A stretch of 64,000 nt of DNA from Cytophaga hutchinsonii ATCC 33406 (lineage in GTDB: Bacteria; Bacteroidota; Bacteroidia; Cytophagales; Cytophagaceae). How positions within the stretch are numbered: position 1 is the stretch's first letter; the number at the start of each line of letters is the position of its first letter. The translations under genes were made by a program, and so were the position numbers. The notes beneath the pieces are model-generated. The model saw only the letters and a list, made by a program, of their open reading frames with translations. It ran no database searches and was not told where the DNA came from. Positions 17,647 through 27,562 of this stretch are shown in pieces. The stretch spans positions 3,426,001-3,490,000 of the forward strand of contig NC_008255.1 of NCBI RefSeq assembly GCF_000014145.1, in the 5' to 3' direction.

Positions 17647-18909
17647 ATGTTAAAATCATTCGTTCTGTTTTTTCTTTTATTTTGTACATTATTGACCTTA
17701 TCTGTAAACAAGCATATCCGCAGGGATATTTTCACCTATAAAAGTGAGATATGGGGAGATAAAGCAGGTTACTATATTTATTTACCGGCATTGTTTGAAT
17801 ATAATTTTGATGCGCAGAAAATGCCTGCAGCTATTGAAGCAAACACAGGTAATGGTTTTATCCTAAACGGCCATACCATTATAACAAAATATCCGGCAGG
17901 AGAAGCTATAATGATTGCCCCCTTCTGGCTGATCAACAAACTAGTCAACCCTTCCGATTCGCCTTTCGATAAATCATATCATTATACAATAGATGTTGCT
18001 GCGGCCTTTTATACAGCCTTAGGCCTGCTGCTTTCGTTTATAATATTTAAAAAATACACTTCGATTCCATATGCATCGTTGCTTTGTGCCGCCATGCTGC
18101 TCAGTACAAATCTGCTGTATTATAGTATTGATGAAACAGGAATGTCACATGCATACTCTTTTATTCTTTTTACAGCATTATTATTTATAGGCATTAACCT
18201 GACGGATTATTTATCGCTCAAACCCATCAAAACACTTATTTCGCTGGGCTTACTGGGCGGTATGATTTTTCTGGTGCGCCATGTGAATATACTTTTTTTT
18301 ATCCCGGTTTTATTGGTTACACAAAACAGCCTAAGTGAAATCCGGATCACAGCAAAAAAAATATTTTTTTCTAAAATAAGTACAATCATGTATGGCATCA
18401 TGTTCCTTATTGTACTACCTCAACTCTTTTATTATTATTATATAAATTCAACTGTTTCAGCAACACCTTATTATGGCGAAGGTTTTTTTTACGTCTTCAG
18501 CCCAAAGATACTGGAAGTCTTATTCGCACCTGAAAATGGCGTTTTCATATATTCCCCATTTTTATTGGTTGTTTTATTATGGAATATATCCTCGTATTCG
18601 TTTAAAAAACCTATTATTTTTATGCCTTATCTGCTCTTTTTTAGTGTTATATATCTATATGCCTCCTGGAGCAGTTATGAACTTGGCTGTGGTTTAGGAC
18701 ACAGGAGTTTAGTAGAATTTTATCCTTTCCTGTTCCTTCCTTTAGCGAATAGATTAAATAAACAGAAAATATCAATTATATTTGTACTTCTGTTTACACT
18801 ATGCAGTTTTTACACATTAAAAATGATGTATAGTTTTGATGGTTGTTTTGGTTCACTGGATTGGGATTGGCAGCAATATTACCGTCATCTTATCAGCCCG
18901 GTAAAATAA
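17647..18909 (+). CDS. Polytopic membrane protein, GT-C-like (paralogue of the 19732 gene)
   Basis: The 420-residue protein has an N-terminal span, a loop with [13 protein letters not shown] (about 35-47), about ten membrane spans, and the motifs [14 protein letters not shown] and [18 protein letters not shown]. The same pattern recurs in the protein at 19732-21051, so the two are paralogues. No database family is assigned; an outward-facing glycosyltransferase is the best guess from topology and neighbours. It starts 5 bp after the preceding gene and ends 25 bp before a GT2 gene. Confidence 0.65.
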   Translation: MLKSFVLFFLLFCTLLTLSVNKHIRRDIFTYKSEIWGDKAGYYIYLPALFEYNFDAQKMPAAIEANTGNGFILNGHTIITKYPAGEAIMIAPFWLINKLVNPSDSPFDKSYHYTIDVAAAFYTALGLLLSFIIFKKYTSIPYASLLCAAMLLSTNLLYYSIDETGMSHAYSFILFTALLFIGINLTDYLSLKPIKTLISLGLLGGMIFLVRHVNILFFIPVLLVTQNSLSEIRITAKKIFFSKISTIMYGIMFLIVLPQLFYYYYINSTVSATPYYGEGFFYVFSPKILEVLFAPENGVFIYSPFLLVVLLWNISSYSFKKPIIFMPYLLFFSVIYLYASWSSYELGCGLGHRSLVEFYPFLFLPLANRLNKQKISIIFVLLFTLCSFYTLKMMYSFDGCFGSLDWDWQQYYRHLISPVK

Positions 18910-18934
18910 AAAAATAATTACTAATAATTTTAAT

Positions 18935-19657
18935 ATGTCGCAGATTAAAACGCTTTCTATTGTAATTCCTGCATATAATGAAGAACGCACGATTCATTTA
19001 ATTCTTAATAAAGTTTTGGATGTAACGCTTGTTAATGATATTCAAAAGGAAATAATTTTAGTGAATGACTGTTCAAAAGACAATACAAAATCAACAATAG
19101 AAAAATATATTAATGATCATCCCGGTCACAATATCGTTTTATATAATCATGAAGTAAACAAAGGAAAAGGGGCAGCGTTACATACCGGGATCGAAAAGGC
19201 TCAGGGGGAAGTTGTCATTATTCAGGATGCCGATCTGGAATACGATCCAAGAGAATACAACATTCTTTTACAGCCAATCCTTGAAGATTTTGCAGACGTT
19301 GTTTATGGCTCCCGTTTTATCGGTGGGCGCCCGCATAGAATTTTATTTTTCTGGCATACCATTGGAAATAAAATGTTAACGTTTGCCAGCAACATGTTCA
19401 CCAATCTGAATCTTACAGATATGGAAACGTGTTACAAAGTATTTAAAAGCGATATCATTAAAAAAATTGCACTTAAAGAAAAACGTTTTGGTTTTGAACC
19501 TGAAGTAACGGCACGTATTTCGCAAATCCCAAACATCCGTATTTACGAAGTAGGTATCTCCTACTATGGCAGAACATACGAAGAAGGTAAAAAGATCGGA
19601 ATGAAAGATGCATTCAGAGCCTTATTCTGTATTATCAAATATAACTTATTCAAATAG
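18935..19657 (+). CDS. Family 2 glycosyltransferase, dolichyl-phosphate mannose synthase-like
   Basis: The 240-residue protein is a single GT-A domain with IVIPAYNEE (about 9-17), [10 protein letters not shown], and the metal-binding [11 protein letters not shown] motif; it has no membrane spans. Such short DPMS-type enzymes transfer a hexose from a nucleotide sugar to polyprenyl phosphate on the cytoplasmic face. Its place between two GT-C-like membrane proteins fits a donor-supply role for them. A hairpin (19680-19718) follows the stop codon. Confidence 0.85.
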   Translation: MSQIKTLSIVIPAYNEERTIHLILNKVLDVTLVNDIQKEIILVNDCSKDNTKSTIEKYINDHPGHNIVLYNHEVNKGKGAALHTGIEKAQGEVVIIQDADLEYDPREYNILLQPILEDFADVVYGSRFIGGRPHRILFFWHTIGNKMLTFASNMFTNLNLTDMETCYKVFKSDIIKKIALKEKRFGFEPEVTARISQIPNIRIYEVGISYYGRTYEEGKKIGMKDAFRALFCIIKYNLFK

Positions 19658-19679
19658 CACCAAGCTGCTTCTTTTACTG

Positions 19680-19718
19680 TAAAATAACTAGAGTGTCCCC
19701 GATGTTCTAGTTATTTTA
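19680..19718 (+). terminator. Hairpin between the GT2 gene and the next membrane protein
   Basis: Perfect 13-bp arms at 19680-19692 and 19706-19718 (key ATAACTAGA/TCTAGTTAT) enclose a 13-nt loop; the right arm ends in TTTTA. It lies 23 bp past the GT2 stop and 13 bp before the next ATG, so it could terminate, or attenuate expression of the downstream gene. Confidence 0.5.
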
Positions 19719-19731
19719 GTATAATACCTTT

Positions 19732-21051
19732 ATGCAGACACCGTCACTTAAAAAAAGCTTATTCTGGACTGTACTCAGTTTGTTTGTGCTGCATCTTTGT
19801 GTAATTGGCAATACACAAAGCGGACGTGATAATTATAAGGATATATTAGAAGTTGATGCTGTTGGGTATTATTCCTTTTTACCTGCATTCTTTGAATATA
19901 ACGACCCTAATTTTACTTTTTTAGATAAAATTGAAAATCCATTTATTTCAGGTGCAACCTCATTGGTTCGCGTGCCAACTGAAAGAGGGAACATCGACAG
20001 ATATTTTATAGGAACCTCCATCCTGATGGCTCCTTTTTATCTTGCCGCAACATGTTTTTCTGATCCGCAGGATGGCTATGGCAAATATCAATTGTTATCC
20101 ATCAGCATCGCAGCATCTTTTTATTTGTATGCCGCATTTTTCCTTATTGGGTTATTTTTAAAAAATCAATTTCACCTGCATCAAAAAACACTTATCATCA
20201 CCATTATAAGTTTTGCACTGGGAACAAATTTGTTTTATTACAGTATTTTTGAACCGGGTATGAGTCACATTTACAGCTTCTTTATGGTTGCTGTTTTTTT
20301 TACCTGCTGGCAAAAACTTGCTGTAACCCAAAAGTATATATACTTTCTGTTTGCCGCCCTGGCATTGGGTCTGATAACAATTATACGACCTGTAAATTTA
20401 CTTATCGTACTTTGTCTTCCATTGATCTGGCCCAACGTACTGGTTCATGTTATTCAGGATTTATTTTCTAAAAAAATCCCTTTCCTTGTAAGCGGTATTA
20501 TGTTATTCAGTGCGACTATTTTTATTCAGTTGCTTTATTATAAACTGGCAATTGGCGCCTGGTTCATTTATTCTTATAAAGAAGAAGGTTTTGATTTCAC
20601 TTCTCCTCATATTACAGATGTGTTATTCAGTTACCGAAAGGGATTGTTTGTTTACATGCCTATGTTGTTTGTTGCCTTAGCCGGCATCTATTACTGGTCA
20701 CGGAAACAAACGTTTCTATACGGCAGATGGCTTATCTCCTTTGCACTGATTGTTTTTGTTTTATCGAGCTGGTCAAGCTGGGCATATGGCGGCTGTTTTG
20801 GAAACAGGGCTTTTATTGAATATTATATGTTGTTTATTATTCCTTTTGCCTTACTGGTTGAACATACAACTTCTCCTAAAATACTGTATGCTGTAATTGC
20901 CGCACTCATTCTACTCTGTCAGATTCAAACCTATCAATACAGATATGCCTACATCCACTGGGATGAAATGAACAAAGAAAAATACTGGAAAGTTTTTCTG
21001 CGTGTAGATTACCTGATCAATAAAAAACCGGTTCATGAGATTTATAAATAA
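19732..21051 (+). CDS. Polytopic membrane protein, GT-C-like (paralogue of the 17647 gene)
   Basis: The 439-residue protein has about ten to eleven hydrophobic spans, a first loop with VDAVGYYSFLPAFFEYN, and the motifs NLFYYSIFEPGMSH, IIRPVNLLIV and SSWSSWAYGGCFGNRAFIEY. These align in order with the protein at 17647. Probable inner-membrane glycan transferase; substrate unknown. It converges with the minus-strand membrane protein ending at 21064, only 12 bp away, and I see no terminator in that gap. Confidence 0.65.
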   Translation: MQTPSLKKSLFWTVLSLFVLHLCVIGNTQSGRDNYKDILEVDAVGYYSFLPAFFEYNDPNFTFLDKIENPFISGATSLVRVPTERGNIDRYFIGTSILMAPFYLAATCFSDPQDGYGKYQLLSISIAASFYLYAAFFLIGLFLKNQFHLHQKTLIITIISFALGTNLFYYSIFEPGMSHIYSFFMVAVFFTCWQKLAVTQKYIYFLFAALALGLITIIRPVNLLIVLCLPLIWPNVLVHVIQDLFSKKIPFLVSGIMLFSATIFIQLLYYKLAIGAWFIYSYKEEGFDFTSPHITDVLFSYRKGLFVYMPMLFVALAGIYYWSRKQTFLYGRWLISFALIVFVLSSWSSWAYGGCFGNRAFIEYYMLFIIPFALLVEHTTSPKILYAVIAALILLCQIQTYQYRYAYIHWDEMNKEKYWKVFLRVDYLINKKPVHEIYK

Positions 21052-21063
21052 TCCTATGAGCTT

Positions 21064-22488
21064 CTACTTTCCTGTTCTGTATACCGCAGCATTCTGATCA
21101 CTTGAATAAATATCAACTGAATTTGTTTCCGAAAGTTGTCTTGAATAAATCTTTTTAACACCCGCAAAAATCAGATCCTCATTCATAATCGTGCTTTCCA
21201 TTTTCATGGACCACTGATCTTTTACAACAATATAGCTATAACCTGGTTTTATATCTTTTTTAAATTTATTGATCAATTTATATTTACATGTATCATAAAT
21301 ATCACATTTTAATAAAACCATCAAAGGAGTAGATGTATAATATATTCTATCGGTTTGAAACGTATCAATCCTAATATCACTTGAAATCTTTTTAATTTCT
21401 GCTATTTCAGCATCTTCTTTAAATTCTTTCGAAAAATTCCACGCACTTTTATTATTCAGGAAAGGAAACAATACGCATACAAAAGCACAGATTCCGGCAG
21501 TCAGTATGTTTTTATCGGAGTATACCAGCAACCAGTCAAATAAATAACAGACCATTAGTAAACCAATCGGTACGATTGAAATCAGTACCCGGCTCATGCC
21601 AAATGAGTTGAACAAACCAAACTTCCAGAATACAACGTGAGCCAGGAAAAACGAAAAAAACAATCCGAGCAATAAATATTCTGTACTTACGATCGCTGTT
21701 TTAAGGCTACTTCCGATTTTTTTAATCAGAATGATTGTAAGAACAATCGACGCGATCCAGAACAAGGCCGTAAAAGGAATACCTGTCATGTAGTAAAGCT
21801 TACTAAAATAATCACTCCACGCACCGGCCCCATAGGTATCAACCGGCTGACTAACGGCATAGGGGTTTGTAGAAAATACCCATAGAATATTTTTATCGTG
21901 AACAAACATTCCTGCAACCGAAATACAAAGTGTACCTGTAAGCATGTAGAGTATTTCTTTCCATTTACTTGAGGCAATAAAAAAAACGGCAACAACCATT
22001 ATTGAAATAAATCCTTCACTTCTAACAAACGGCAGGAAAGATATGGCGATTGCACTTAACATGTATTTCCCGACAACACTATAATAAACGGTTAAGGTAA
22101 GCAGCAATGCATATAAGGGCTCTGTTAATCCGGAGTTCAAGGCCAATGGATAGTTTGGTATAAAAAACAACAGCAATGCTGCATAAGGTGAAACACGCCA
22201 TTTTAATTTGTGTATTATTTCAGCAATCAGCCAGCAGGCTAGTATACCTGTACATGAATTAAAAAACGTAATGCCTTTCCATCCAAATTGTGCAAACGGA
22301 GAAGATAGAATGGTGAATACCGGCTTACCCCAGTTATCAAAGAGTAGATAGGGATGTCTCCAGGAATAATGTGCAATTGCATAATGTGTGATACTATCTC
22401 CCGCATCATAGGTATTGTCAACCAATATCCAAAAAATCATCGCAATAATTGAAGCCGCGATTAGAAACAGAATTGAATTGTATCTCAT
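21064..22488 (-). CDS. Polytopic membrane protein, GT39-like
   Basis: The 474-residue protein has an N-terminal span, a loop with acidic DAGDSITHYAIAHYSW (about 30-45), some ten membrane spans, and a C-terminal soluble tail of about 110 residues. The DxGD-type acidic loop after the first span and the following FDNWGKPVFTIL segment are reminiscent of GT39/PMT-like and related GT-C proteins. Function is inferred only from topology and from lying at the edge of the glycan region. It is divergent from the HtrA gene, with 77 bp between them. Confidence 0.62.
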   Translation of the reverse strand: MRYNSILFLIAASIIAMIFWILVDNTYDAGDSITHYAIAHYSWRHPYLLFDNWGKPVFTILSSPFAQFGWKGITFFNSCTGILACWLIAEIIHKLKWRVSPYAALLLFFIPNYPLALNSGLTEPLYALLLTLTVYYSVVGKYMLSAIAISFLPFVRSEGFISIMVVAVFFIASSKWKEILYMLTGTLCISVAGMFVHDKNILWVFSTNPYAVSQPVDTYGAGAWSDYFSKLYYMTGIPFTALFWIASIVLTIILIKKIGSSLKTAIVSTEYLLLGLFFSFFLAHVVFWKFGLFNSFGMSRVLISIVPIGLLMVCYLFDWLLVYSDKNILTAGICAFVCVLFPFLNNKSAWNFSKEFKEDAEIAEIKKISSDIRIDTFQTDRIYYTSTPLMVLLKCDIYDTCKYKLINKFKKDIKPGYSYIVVKDQWSMKMESTIMNEDLIFAGVKKIYSRQLSETNSVDIYSSDQNAAVYRTGK

Positions 22489-22565
22489 GTACGTAGTTTA
22501 TTTCTTTAAAAAGAATTGCTAAATTTAATATTATTTAGGCGGATTAACATTTTAATTAACAACCA

Positions 22566-23984
22566 ATGAAACATTTTGTATTCTTATTGATTTCAATAAT
22601 TGCGGGATTCTCAGGCGCTGCGCTGTTTCATAAAACCGTACCCGTTAACAGCAGCACTACTACAGATCAGACCATTGTCCCGATCGTGCATCAGGCGGCT
22701 TATAGCAGCCCTGTTCAAAGTAATACTGCTACGGATTTCACGCTTGCTTCTGCAATCAGTACACCCAGTGTTGTGTATATAACGACCGTTTCTGCCAACC
22801 AAAATACGAACAATTGGTTTGACTGGTATTTTAATGGCAATGGTAATAATTTTGTTGCCGGATCAGGTTCCGGTGTTATTTATTCTGCAGACGGCTACAT
22901 CATTACCAATAACCACGTTATTCAGCGGGCAACCAAGATTGAAGTGGTACACAACAGAACTACCTATACAGCGAAAATTGTTGGTATAGATCCCTCCTCT
23001 GATCTGGCGGTATTAAAAATTGAAGGCGAAAATCTTCCTGCAGTTAAAATCGGAAGTTCGGCAGATATAAAAATCGGTGAATGGGTTCTTGCCGTTGGCA
23101 ATCCATTTAACCTCACCTCCACGGTCACGGCTGGTATTGTTTCTGCTAAAGGAAGAAATATTAATATTGTAAACAGCAGCTTCCCTATCGAATCCTTTAT
23201 ACAGACAGATGCTGCAATTAATCCCGGCAATTCCGGCGGAGCACTTGTAAATACAAAAGGTGAACTTATCGGTATTAATACAGCTATCTTATCTAAAACA
23301 GGTAGCTACACCGGTTATGGGTTTTCAGTTCCGGTAGATATTGTAAAAAAAATCGTTGCTGATCTGATTAAATATGGTGTTGTTCAAAAAGCATTTATCG
23401 GATTAGAAGTAAGCGAAGTAAATTCTACAATTGCAAAAGAATTAAAACTTTCTGATCTGGATGGAACCTATATCACCTATCTTCAAAAGGGTTCTGCTGC
23501 AGAAAAAGCAGGCTTGCAAAAAAATGATGTTCTCCTTAAATTAAATGATAAATCAATAACTTCACGAAGCGATTTTGATGAATATATTGCATACAAATCA
23601 CCGGGTGAAAAAATTAAAATTACCTATAAGAGAGATCACGTACTTAAAGAAGCTTATGTGACATTAACAAATGAAGATGGCAACACGGAAATTGTTAAAC
23701 ACGAAGTATTTTCCTCTCAATCCTTAGGTGCCGATTTCAGTACGCTGCCTAAGGTAGAGAAAGAAAAAATGGGTCTCGCAAATGGTGTGCGTATCGTTGC
23801 CGTTCGCAGTGGCTTGATCAGCAGGCTTGGCTTACAGGAAGGGTTTATTATTACATCGATTAACCGTACACCTGTATCAACGCCGGCTGAAGTGGCAAGC
23901 ATTCTTGAGAACATTCGCGGGCAGGTAATCATTGAAGGTATTGCCAGCAGTGGTTCCCGCGCTATTTACCAGTATTATTTTTAA
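22566..23984 (+). CDS. Periplasmic HtrA/DegP-type serine protease
   Basis: This protease/chaperone handles misfolded envelope proteins. The 472-residue protein has a signal or anchor (about 1-20), a trypsin-like domain with the triad His117 (ITNNHV), Asp146 (SSDLAVL) and Ser223 (NPGNSGGA), a first PDZ domain (about 275-370) and a second, more diverged PDZ-like region at the C-terminus (about 390-470). All catalytic residues are present. It is followed 14 bp later by a small secreted protein that may be co-transcribed. Confidence 0.93.
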   Translation: MKHFVFLLISIIAGFSGAALFHKTVPVNSSTTTDQTIVPIVHQAAYSSPVQSNTATDFTLASAISTPSVVYITTVSANQNTNNWFDWYFNGNGNNFVAGSGSGVIYSADGYIITNNHVIQRATKIEVVHNRTTYTAKIVGIDPSSDLAVLKIEGENLPAVKIGSSADIKIGEWVLAVGNPFNLTSTVTAGIVSAKGRNINIVNSSFPIESFIQTDAAINPGNSGGALVNTKGELIGINTAILSKTGSYTGYGFSVPVDIVKKIVADLIKYGVVQKAFIGLEVSEVNSTIAKELKLSDLDGTYITYLQKGSAAEKAGLQKNDVLLKLNDKSITSRSDFDEYIAYKSPGEKIKITYKRDHVLKEAYVTLTNEDGNTEIVKHEVFSSQSLGADFSTLPKVEKEKMGLANGVRIVAVRSGLISRLGLQEGFIITSINRTPVSTPAEVASILENIRGQVIIEGIASSGSRAIYQYYF

Positions 23985-23998
23985 CTACAAACCTAAAT

Positions 23999-24385
23999 AT
24001 GATTATGAAAAACACAATGAAACAAATCTCTGGCATTGCCTTTTTAGCATTCTTTTTAATGAGTTTTACATGCGTTGATTTTAATAAAACACTGCTTGGC
24101 AAATGGGAATTGAAAACCATACAAACAGCAGGAAAACCAGCCATGAGTACCAAAGAAATACTGGGTGATTCGTTTATGGAATTTAAAAGTGATTTCACCT
24201 ATATTGAAAGCGGAGAATCTGATTCTAAAGGCGTATGGAAAATAACCGCTGAAAAATATCTTCAGACAAAAAGTGAAAAGCAAGCTGACTTTTCTGAAAA
24301 AATGGAATTAAAAGAATTGGCTCCGGGTAAAATTCAAATCACCAGTCCGGATAAAACATCTCTTGTATACGAGCGTGTAAAATAA
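23999..24385 (+). CDS. Small exported lipocalin-like protein
   Basis: The 128-residue protein has a hydrophobic signal (about 5-22) and a beta-rich domain starting LLGKWELKTI, the pattern of small lipocalin-like proteins common in Bacteroidota. A Cys (MSFTC) sits where a lipoprotein Cys would be, but Thr at -1 departs from the lipobox, so lipidation is uncertain. ATG 23999 or 24005 may be used. It follows the HtrA gene by 14 bp and is followed by a strong bidirectional terminator. Ligand and role are unknown. Confidence 0.7.
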   Translation: MIMKNTMKQISGIAFLAFFLMSFTCVDFNKTLLGKWELKTIQTAGKPAMSTKEILGDSFMEFKSDFTYIESGESDSKGVWKITAEKYLQTKSEKQADFSEKMELKELAPGKIQITSPDKTSLVYERVK

Positions 24386-24407
24386 TACATTTCATAATAC
24401 ATCCTAT

Positions 24408-24454
24408 TAATGAACAAAGCCCGTGATATGAGATATCATGGGCTTTGTTCATTA
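24408..24454. terminator. Bidirectional 22-bp hairpin between convergent genes
   Basis: Arms 24408-24429 and 24433-24454 pair over 22 positions with one G-T wobble and a GAG loop. It lies 22 bp past the lipocalin-like stop. It probably ends plus-strand transcription and backs up the dnaA terminator. Confidence 0.7.
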
Positions 24455-24464
24455 GGTTAAAATA

Positions 24465-24492
24465 AAAAAACCGGCATGGCGTCCGGTTTTTT
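24465..24492 (-). terminator. dnaA terminator
   Basis: Arms 24465-24474 and 24483-24492 (CCGG core flanked by A6/T6) with an 8-nt loop. On the minus strand the hairpin runs into seven T, about 40 bp after the dnaA stop codon. Confidence 0.7.
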
Positions 24493-24531
24493 CAAATAGA
24501 GGATTATCTCTGACAATTAAAGTTGTAAGGC

Positions 24532-25947
24532 TTACGCCGATTTGATTTTTATTTTCTTAATCAAATCCTGCATGGTAGCTCTGAATTTTTTATCGGTATC
24601 CATTAAATCACTAACAGACGTTAATGCATGGATTACAGTACTGTGATCACGGCCACCGAAATGATTTCCAATAGACTTTAAAGACATATTGGTATATTCC
24701 TTTGTGAAATACATAGCAACCTGACGGGCAATAACGATTTCTCTCTTGCGCGTTTTATCTTTCATTTGCTCGATTGTTACAGCAAAGTATTCCGAAACAA
24801 ATTTCTGAATATAATCGATATTAACTTCTGTCTCTACATTCTGTACAATATTCTGAATGATTTGCTTTGCAAGCTCAAGATCAATCTGACGGCCGCTTAG
24901 CGTATGCTGTGCAATAAGAGAGTTTACAACACCTTCCAGATCACGCATGTTTGTATCTACGCTGTAAGCAAGATAATCAATTACATCCGCTGCAATTTCA
25001 ATACCTTCAAATTGCATTTTCTTACAGATGATCGCATTACGCGTTTCATAATCCGGCACCTGAAGATCTGCGCTCAAACCCCATTTAAAACGGGACAACA
25101 AACGCTCCTGTAAACCTTTAATATCTTTTGGCGCGCAATCACTGGTAATAATGATTTGCTTGCCTGATTGGTGCAGGTGATTAAATATATGGAAGAAAAT
25201 TTCCTGTGTTTTTTCTTTTCCGGATAAGAATTGAACATCATCCAGAATCAATACATCCAATCCTAAGAATTGATTTGTAAACTCCTGAGACTGGTTGTTC
25301 TTCATTGCCTCAATAAACTGGCTTAAGAAACGCTCAGACGGCATGTATAACACCTTCTTATCAGCGTGGTTTTTCTTAATCTGGTTGCCTATTGCCTGAA
25401 CTAAGTGTGTTTTCCCTAAACCAACGTTTCCGTACACCAAAAGCGGGTTAAAAGATGTTACACCTGGTTTATTTGCAACAGCCAAACCTGCAGAACGAGC
25501 TAATTTGTTACAATCCCCCTCGATGAATGTATCAAATGAATAACTCGCATTTAATTGAGAATCGATCGGTTGACTAACTGCTGGCACCTCTTGTTTCGTT
25601 TCTTTAGATACACCAGGGTTAATCGATCTTGAAATAATACTACCTTTATGTAAGGTTGTACCATAAGATTTACGATTTAAATCGTTTTTATCCACCAAAA
25701 TCTGGTATTCTAACCTGCCATCTGGTCCTAATTGCTCATCTATTGCCTTTCTAAGTACATGAACGTAATGTTCTTCCAACCATTCATAAAAAAACTGGCT
25801 TGGAACCTGGATTGTTAAGACATTATTAACTAACATCAAGGGCTCAACGGGCTCAAACCAAGTCTTAAAACTTTGGTCTCCAACACATTGTCTGATGTAC
25901 TCCAAACAACTGTTCCAAACTGATTTACAGTCTCTTACATCAATCAT
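24532..25947 (-). CDS. dnaA: Chromosomal replication initiator DnaA
   Basis: DnaA binds origin boxes and opens the origin. The 471-residue protein has domain I (about 1-85), a short variable linker, the AAA+ domain with Walker A GNVGLGKT (173-180), Walker B LILDDVQFL, and a C-terminal domain IV with the signature GGRDHSTVIHAL. Length and motifs are typical. The 369 bp upstream is AT-rich and full of short repeats that could serve dnaA autoregulation or an origin. The gene ends before two stacked terminators. Confidence 0.97.
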   Translation of the reverse strand: MIDVRDCKSVWNSCLEYIRQCVGDQSFKTWFEPVEPLMLVNNVLTIQVPSQFFYEWLEEHYVHVLRKAIDEQLGPDGRLEYQILVDKNDLNRKSYGTTLHKGSIISRSINPGVSKETKQEVPAVSQPIDSQLNASYSFDTFIEGDCNKLARSAGLAVANKPGVTSFNPLLVYGNVGLGKTHLVQAIGNQIKKNHADKKVLYMPSERFLSQFIEAMKNNQSQEFTNQFLGLDVLILDDVQFLSGKEKTQEIFFHIFNHLHQSGKQIIITSDCAPKDIKGLQERLLSRFKWGLSADLQVPDYETRNAIICKKMQFEGIEIAADVIDYLAYSVDTNMRDLEGVVNSLIAQHTLSGRQIDLELAKQIIQNIVQNVETEVNIDYIQKFVSEYFAVTIEQMKDKTRKREIVIARQVAMYFTKEYTNMSLKSIGNHFGGRDHSTVIHALTSVSDLMDTDKKFRATMQDLIKKIKIKSA

Positions 25948-26316
25948 ATCCTAAGGGTGTTTAAAAATTTTATTCCTTCGTTTTTCAAGGGATGACAAAG
26001 ATGTGAAAAAATATTTTAGTAAAAAATCATACTTAAGGCTTGACTTTTTCAGTACTCAGAGCACCACTAATTTAACAATTTGGAAACATCAATATTCTTG
26101 ATAAAGTTAAATATATTCTTGATAAAGAACCATAATTTAACAAATGTTAATAACTATGTTATAAAGTAAAATTTACGTGTAAAACTAAAATGGAGTATGT
26201 AATAATAAGTATTGGCAATATCATATTTGTTAGTTTGAATGTGGAAAAATTCACATAAGTGAATTTAGAGAAGTGATAAATTCACTTAAATGTATATATC
26301 TTTTATTAACTAATTA
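25948..26316. promoter_or_regulatory. Repeat-rich 369-bp intergenic region upstream of dnaA
   Basis: No gene is visible here. The region is AT-rich and contains: a 15-bp direct repeat at 26092-26106 and 26113-26127 with a 21-bp period; an inverted repeat TTAACA-AA-TGTTAA (26137-26150); a one-mismatch DnaA-box-like TGTGGAAAA (26240-26248); and a set of AGTGAAT/ATTCACT inverted repeats (26247-26266 and 26271-26287). On the minus strand both direct repeats contain TTATCAAGA, two mismatches from TTATCCACA. It could hold the dnaA promoter and operators, or part of an origin. CATCTTTG (minus, 26003-25996) is a near match to a -7 box. Confidence 0.5.
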
Positions 26317-27558
26317 TTACGAACAGTGCGGGTGTTTAAACAATAATGAACTGTCTCCATAACTCAGAAACCGGTAATCGTTTTCCAGAGCAAAATGGTA
26401 AACCTTATTCATAGATTCAATTCCAATAAACGCAGAAACTAAACACAGCAAGGTACTTTTAGGTTGATGAAAGTTGGTAATGATGGCATCACATACTTTA
26501 AATTCATACCCCGGCTTAATTAACAGTGCTGTTTTAGCAGAAAGCGCGTTTTTATCAGAAGATGTATTGATATACTTTAACAATTCTTCCATCGCCTCCC
26601 GAAGAGATAAGGCTGGTAATTCATAGGCATCCCATTGTGTCAGTTCAAGTAGTTTACCTGTTAATGCAGCTTTGCTACACAGCTTGCAGCCCAGCCAATA
26701 AAGGCTTTCGAGCGTACGCATGGATGTTGTACCTACGGGAGTTACCTGCAGATTATCTGCATTCTTTAACAACTCCACTGTCGCACGGTTTACATGAATG
26801 TATTCACTGTGCATGGTGTGTTCTTTTATAGAATCTGTTTTAACAGGCTTGAATGTACCTGCTCCTACATGCAGTGTGACTTCCTGTTTTTGAATTCCTT
26901 TTTCGGCTAACCGCTGCATAATCGCGTCTGTAAAGTGCAGGCCCGCTGTTGGCGCGGCTACTGAGCCTTCATGCTTTGCATAAACCGTTTGATACCGCTC
27001 TTTATCGGATGCTTCTGTTTTACGCTTCATGTAAGGAGGCAAAGGCAAATCTCCCAGCAAAGAAAATATTTCTGAAAACGTGATGTCCTCCAGATTCCAG
27101 GAAAATCCTATAAGGTAGTAATCTGCTTTTTGTTCTATTTGTCTTGCATGGAAAGAAAGCATGCTTCCATTTTCGAGCTGTACTTCACGGATCAACTCCG
27201 GCTGTTTCCATCGTTTCGCATTTCCGACAAAACATTTCCAGATAACTTTTCCGCGCGCGCTCATGCTCTCTGCAGGTCCGCCATGCCCTTCAGCAGGTTC
27301 CAGGCTGAAGATCTCTACCGTTGCACCTGTTGGTGTCTGAAATAAAAACCGTGCCTGCACAACACGTGTATTATTAAATACAAGCAATGTGTTCCTGGGC
27401 AGTTCATCTACAATGGATGAAAAGGTTTTATCTGAAATATGATCGTCTTTATAAACCAACAGCTTTGATTGATCGCGTTCCGCTAACGGATATTCTGCAA
27501 TACGCTCAACCGGCAAGTCATAATTATATGTTTCTATATTATCTGTATCAATCTTCAT
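26317..27558 (-). CDS. queA: S-adenosylmethionine:tRNA ribosyltransferase-isomerase QueA
   Basis: QueA transfers the ribosyl part of SAM to 7-aminomethyl-7-deazaguanine in tRNA, forming epoxyqueuosine. The protein shows family motifs including YDLPVERIAEYPLAERDQS at the N-terminus, AAPTAGLHFT, LHVGAGTFKPV and TNFHQPKSTLL. The longest frame reaches 27582 but begins with GTG and overlaps the pirin gene; the ATG at 27558 (MKIDTDNIE) starts 4 bp after the pirin stop and aligns with the usual QueA start, giving 413 residues. ATG 27573 is an alternative. The chain is somewhat longer than E. coli QueA (about 356). Confidence 0.92.
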   Translation of the reverse strand: MKIDTDNIETYNYDLPVERIAEYPLAERDQSKLLVYKDDHISDKTFSSIVDELPRNTLLVFNNTRVVQARFLFQTPTGATVEIFSLEPAEGHGGPAESMSARGKVIWKCFVGNAKRWKQPELIREVQLENGSMLSFHARQIEQKADYYLIGFSWNLEDITFSEIFSLLGDLPLPPYMKRKTEASDKERYQTVYAKHEGSVAAPTAGLHFTDAIMQRLAEKGIQKQEVTLHVGAGTFKPVKTDSIKEHTMHSEYIHVNRATVELLKNADNLQVTPVGTTSMRTLESLYWLGCKLCSKAALTGKLLELTQWDAYELPALSLREAMEELLKYINTSSDKNALSAKTALLIKPGYEFKVCDAIITNFHQPKSTLLCLVSAFIGIESMNKVYHFALENDYRFLSYGDSSLLFKHPHCS

Positions 27559-27562
27559 CGTA

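Noticed and set aside
24408-24492. Two stacked hairpins next to dnaA as a replication terminus or origin element.
   Set aside because: Position between two convergent stop codons and U tracts fit ordinary terminators.
26092-26127. Two 15-bp direct repeats as the beginning of a CRISPR array.
   Set aside because: Only two copies, a 6-bp spacing and no cas genes; a protein-binding site is more likely.
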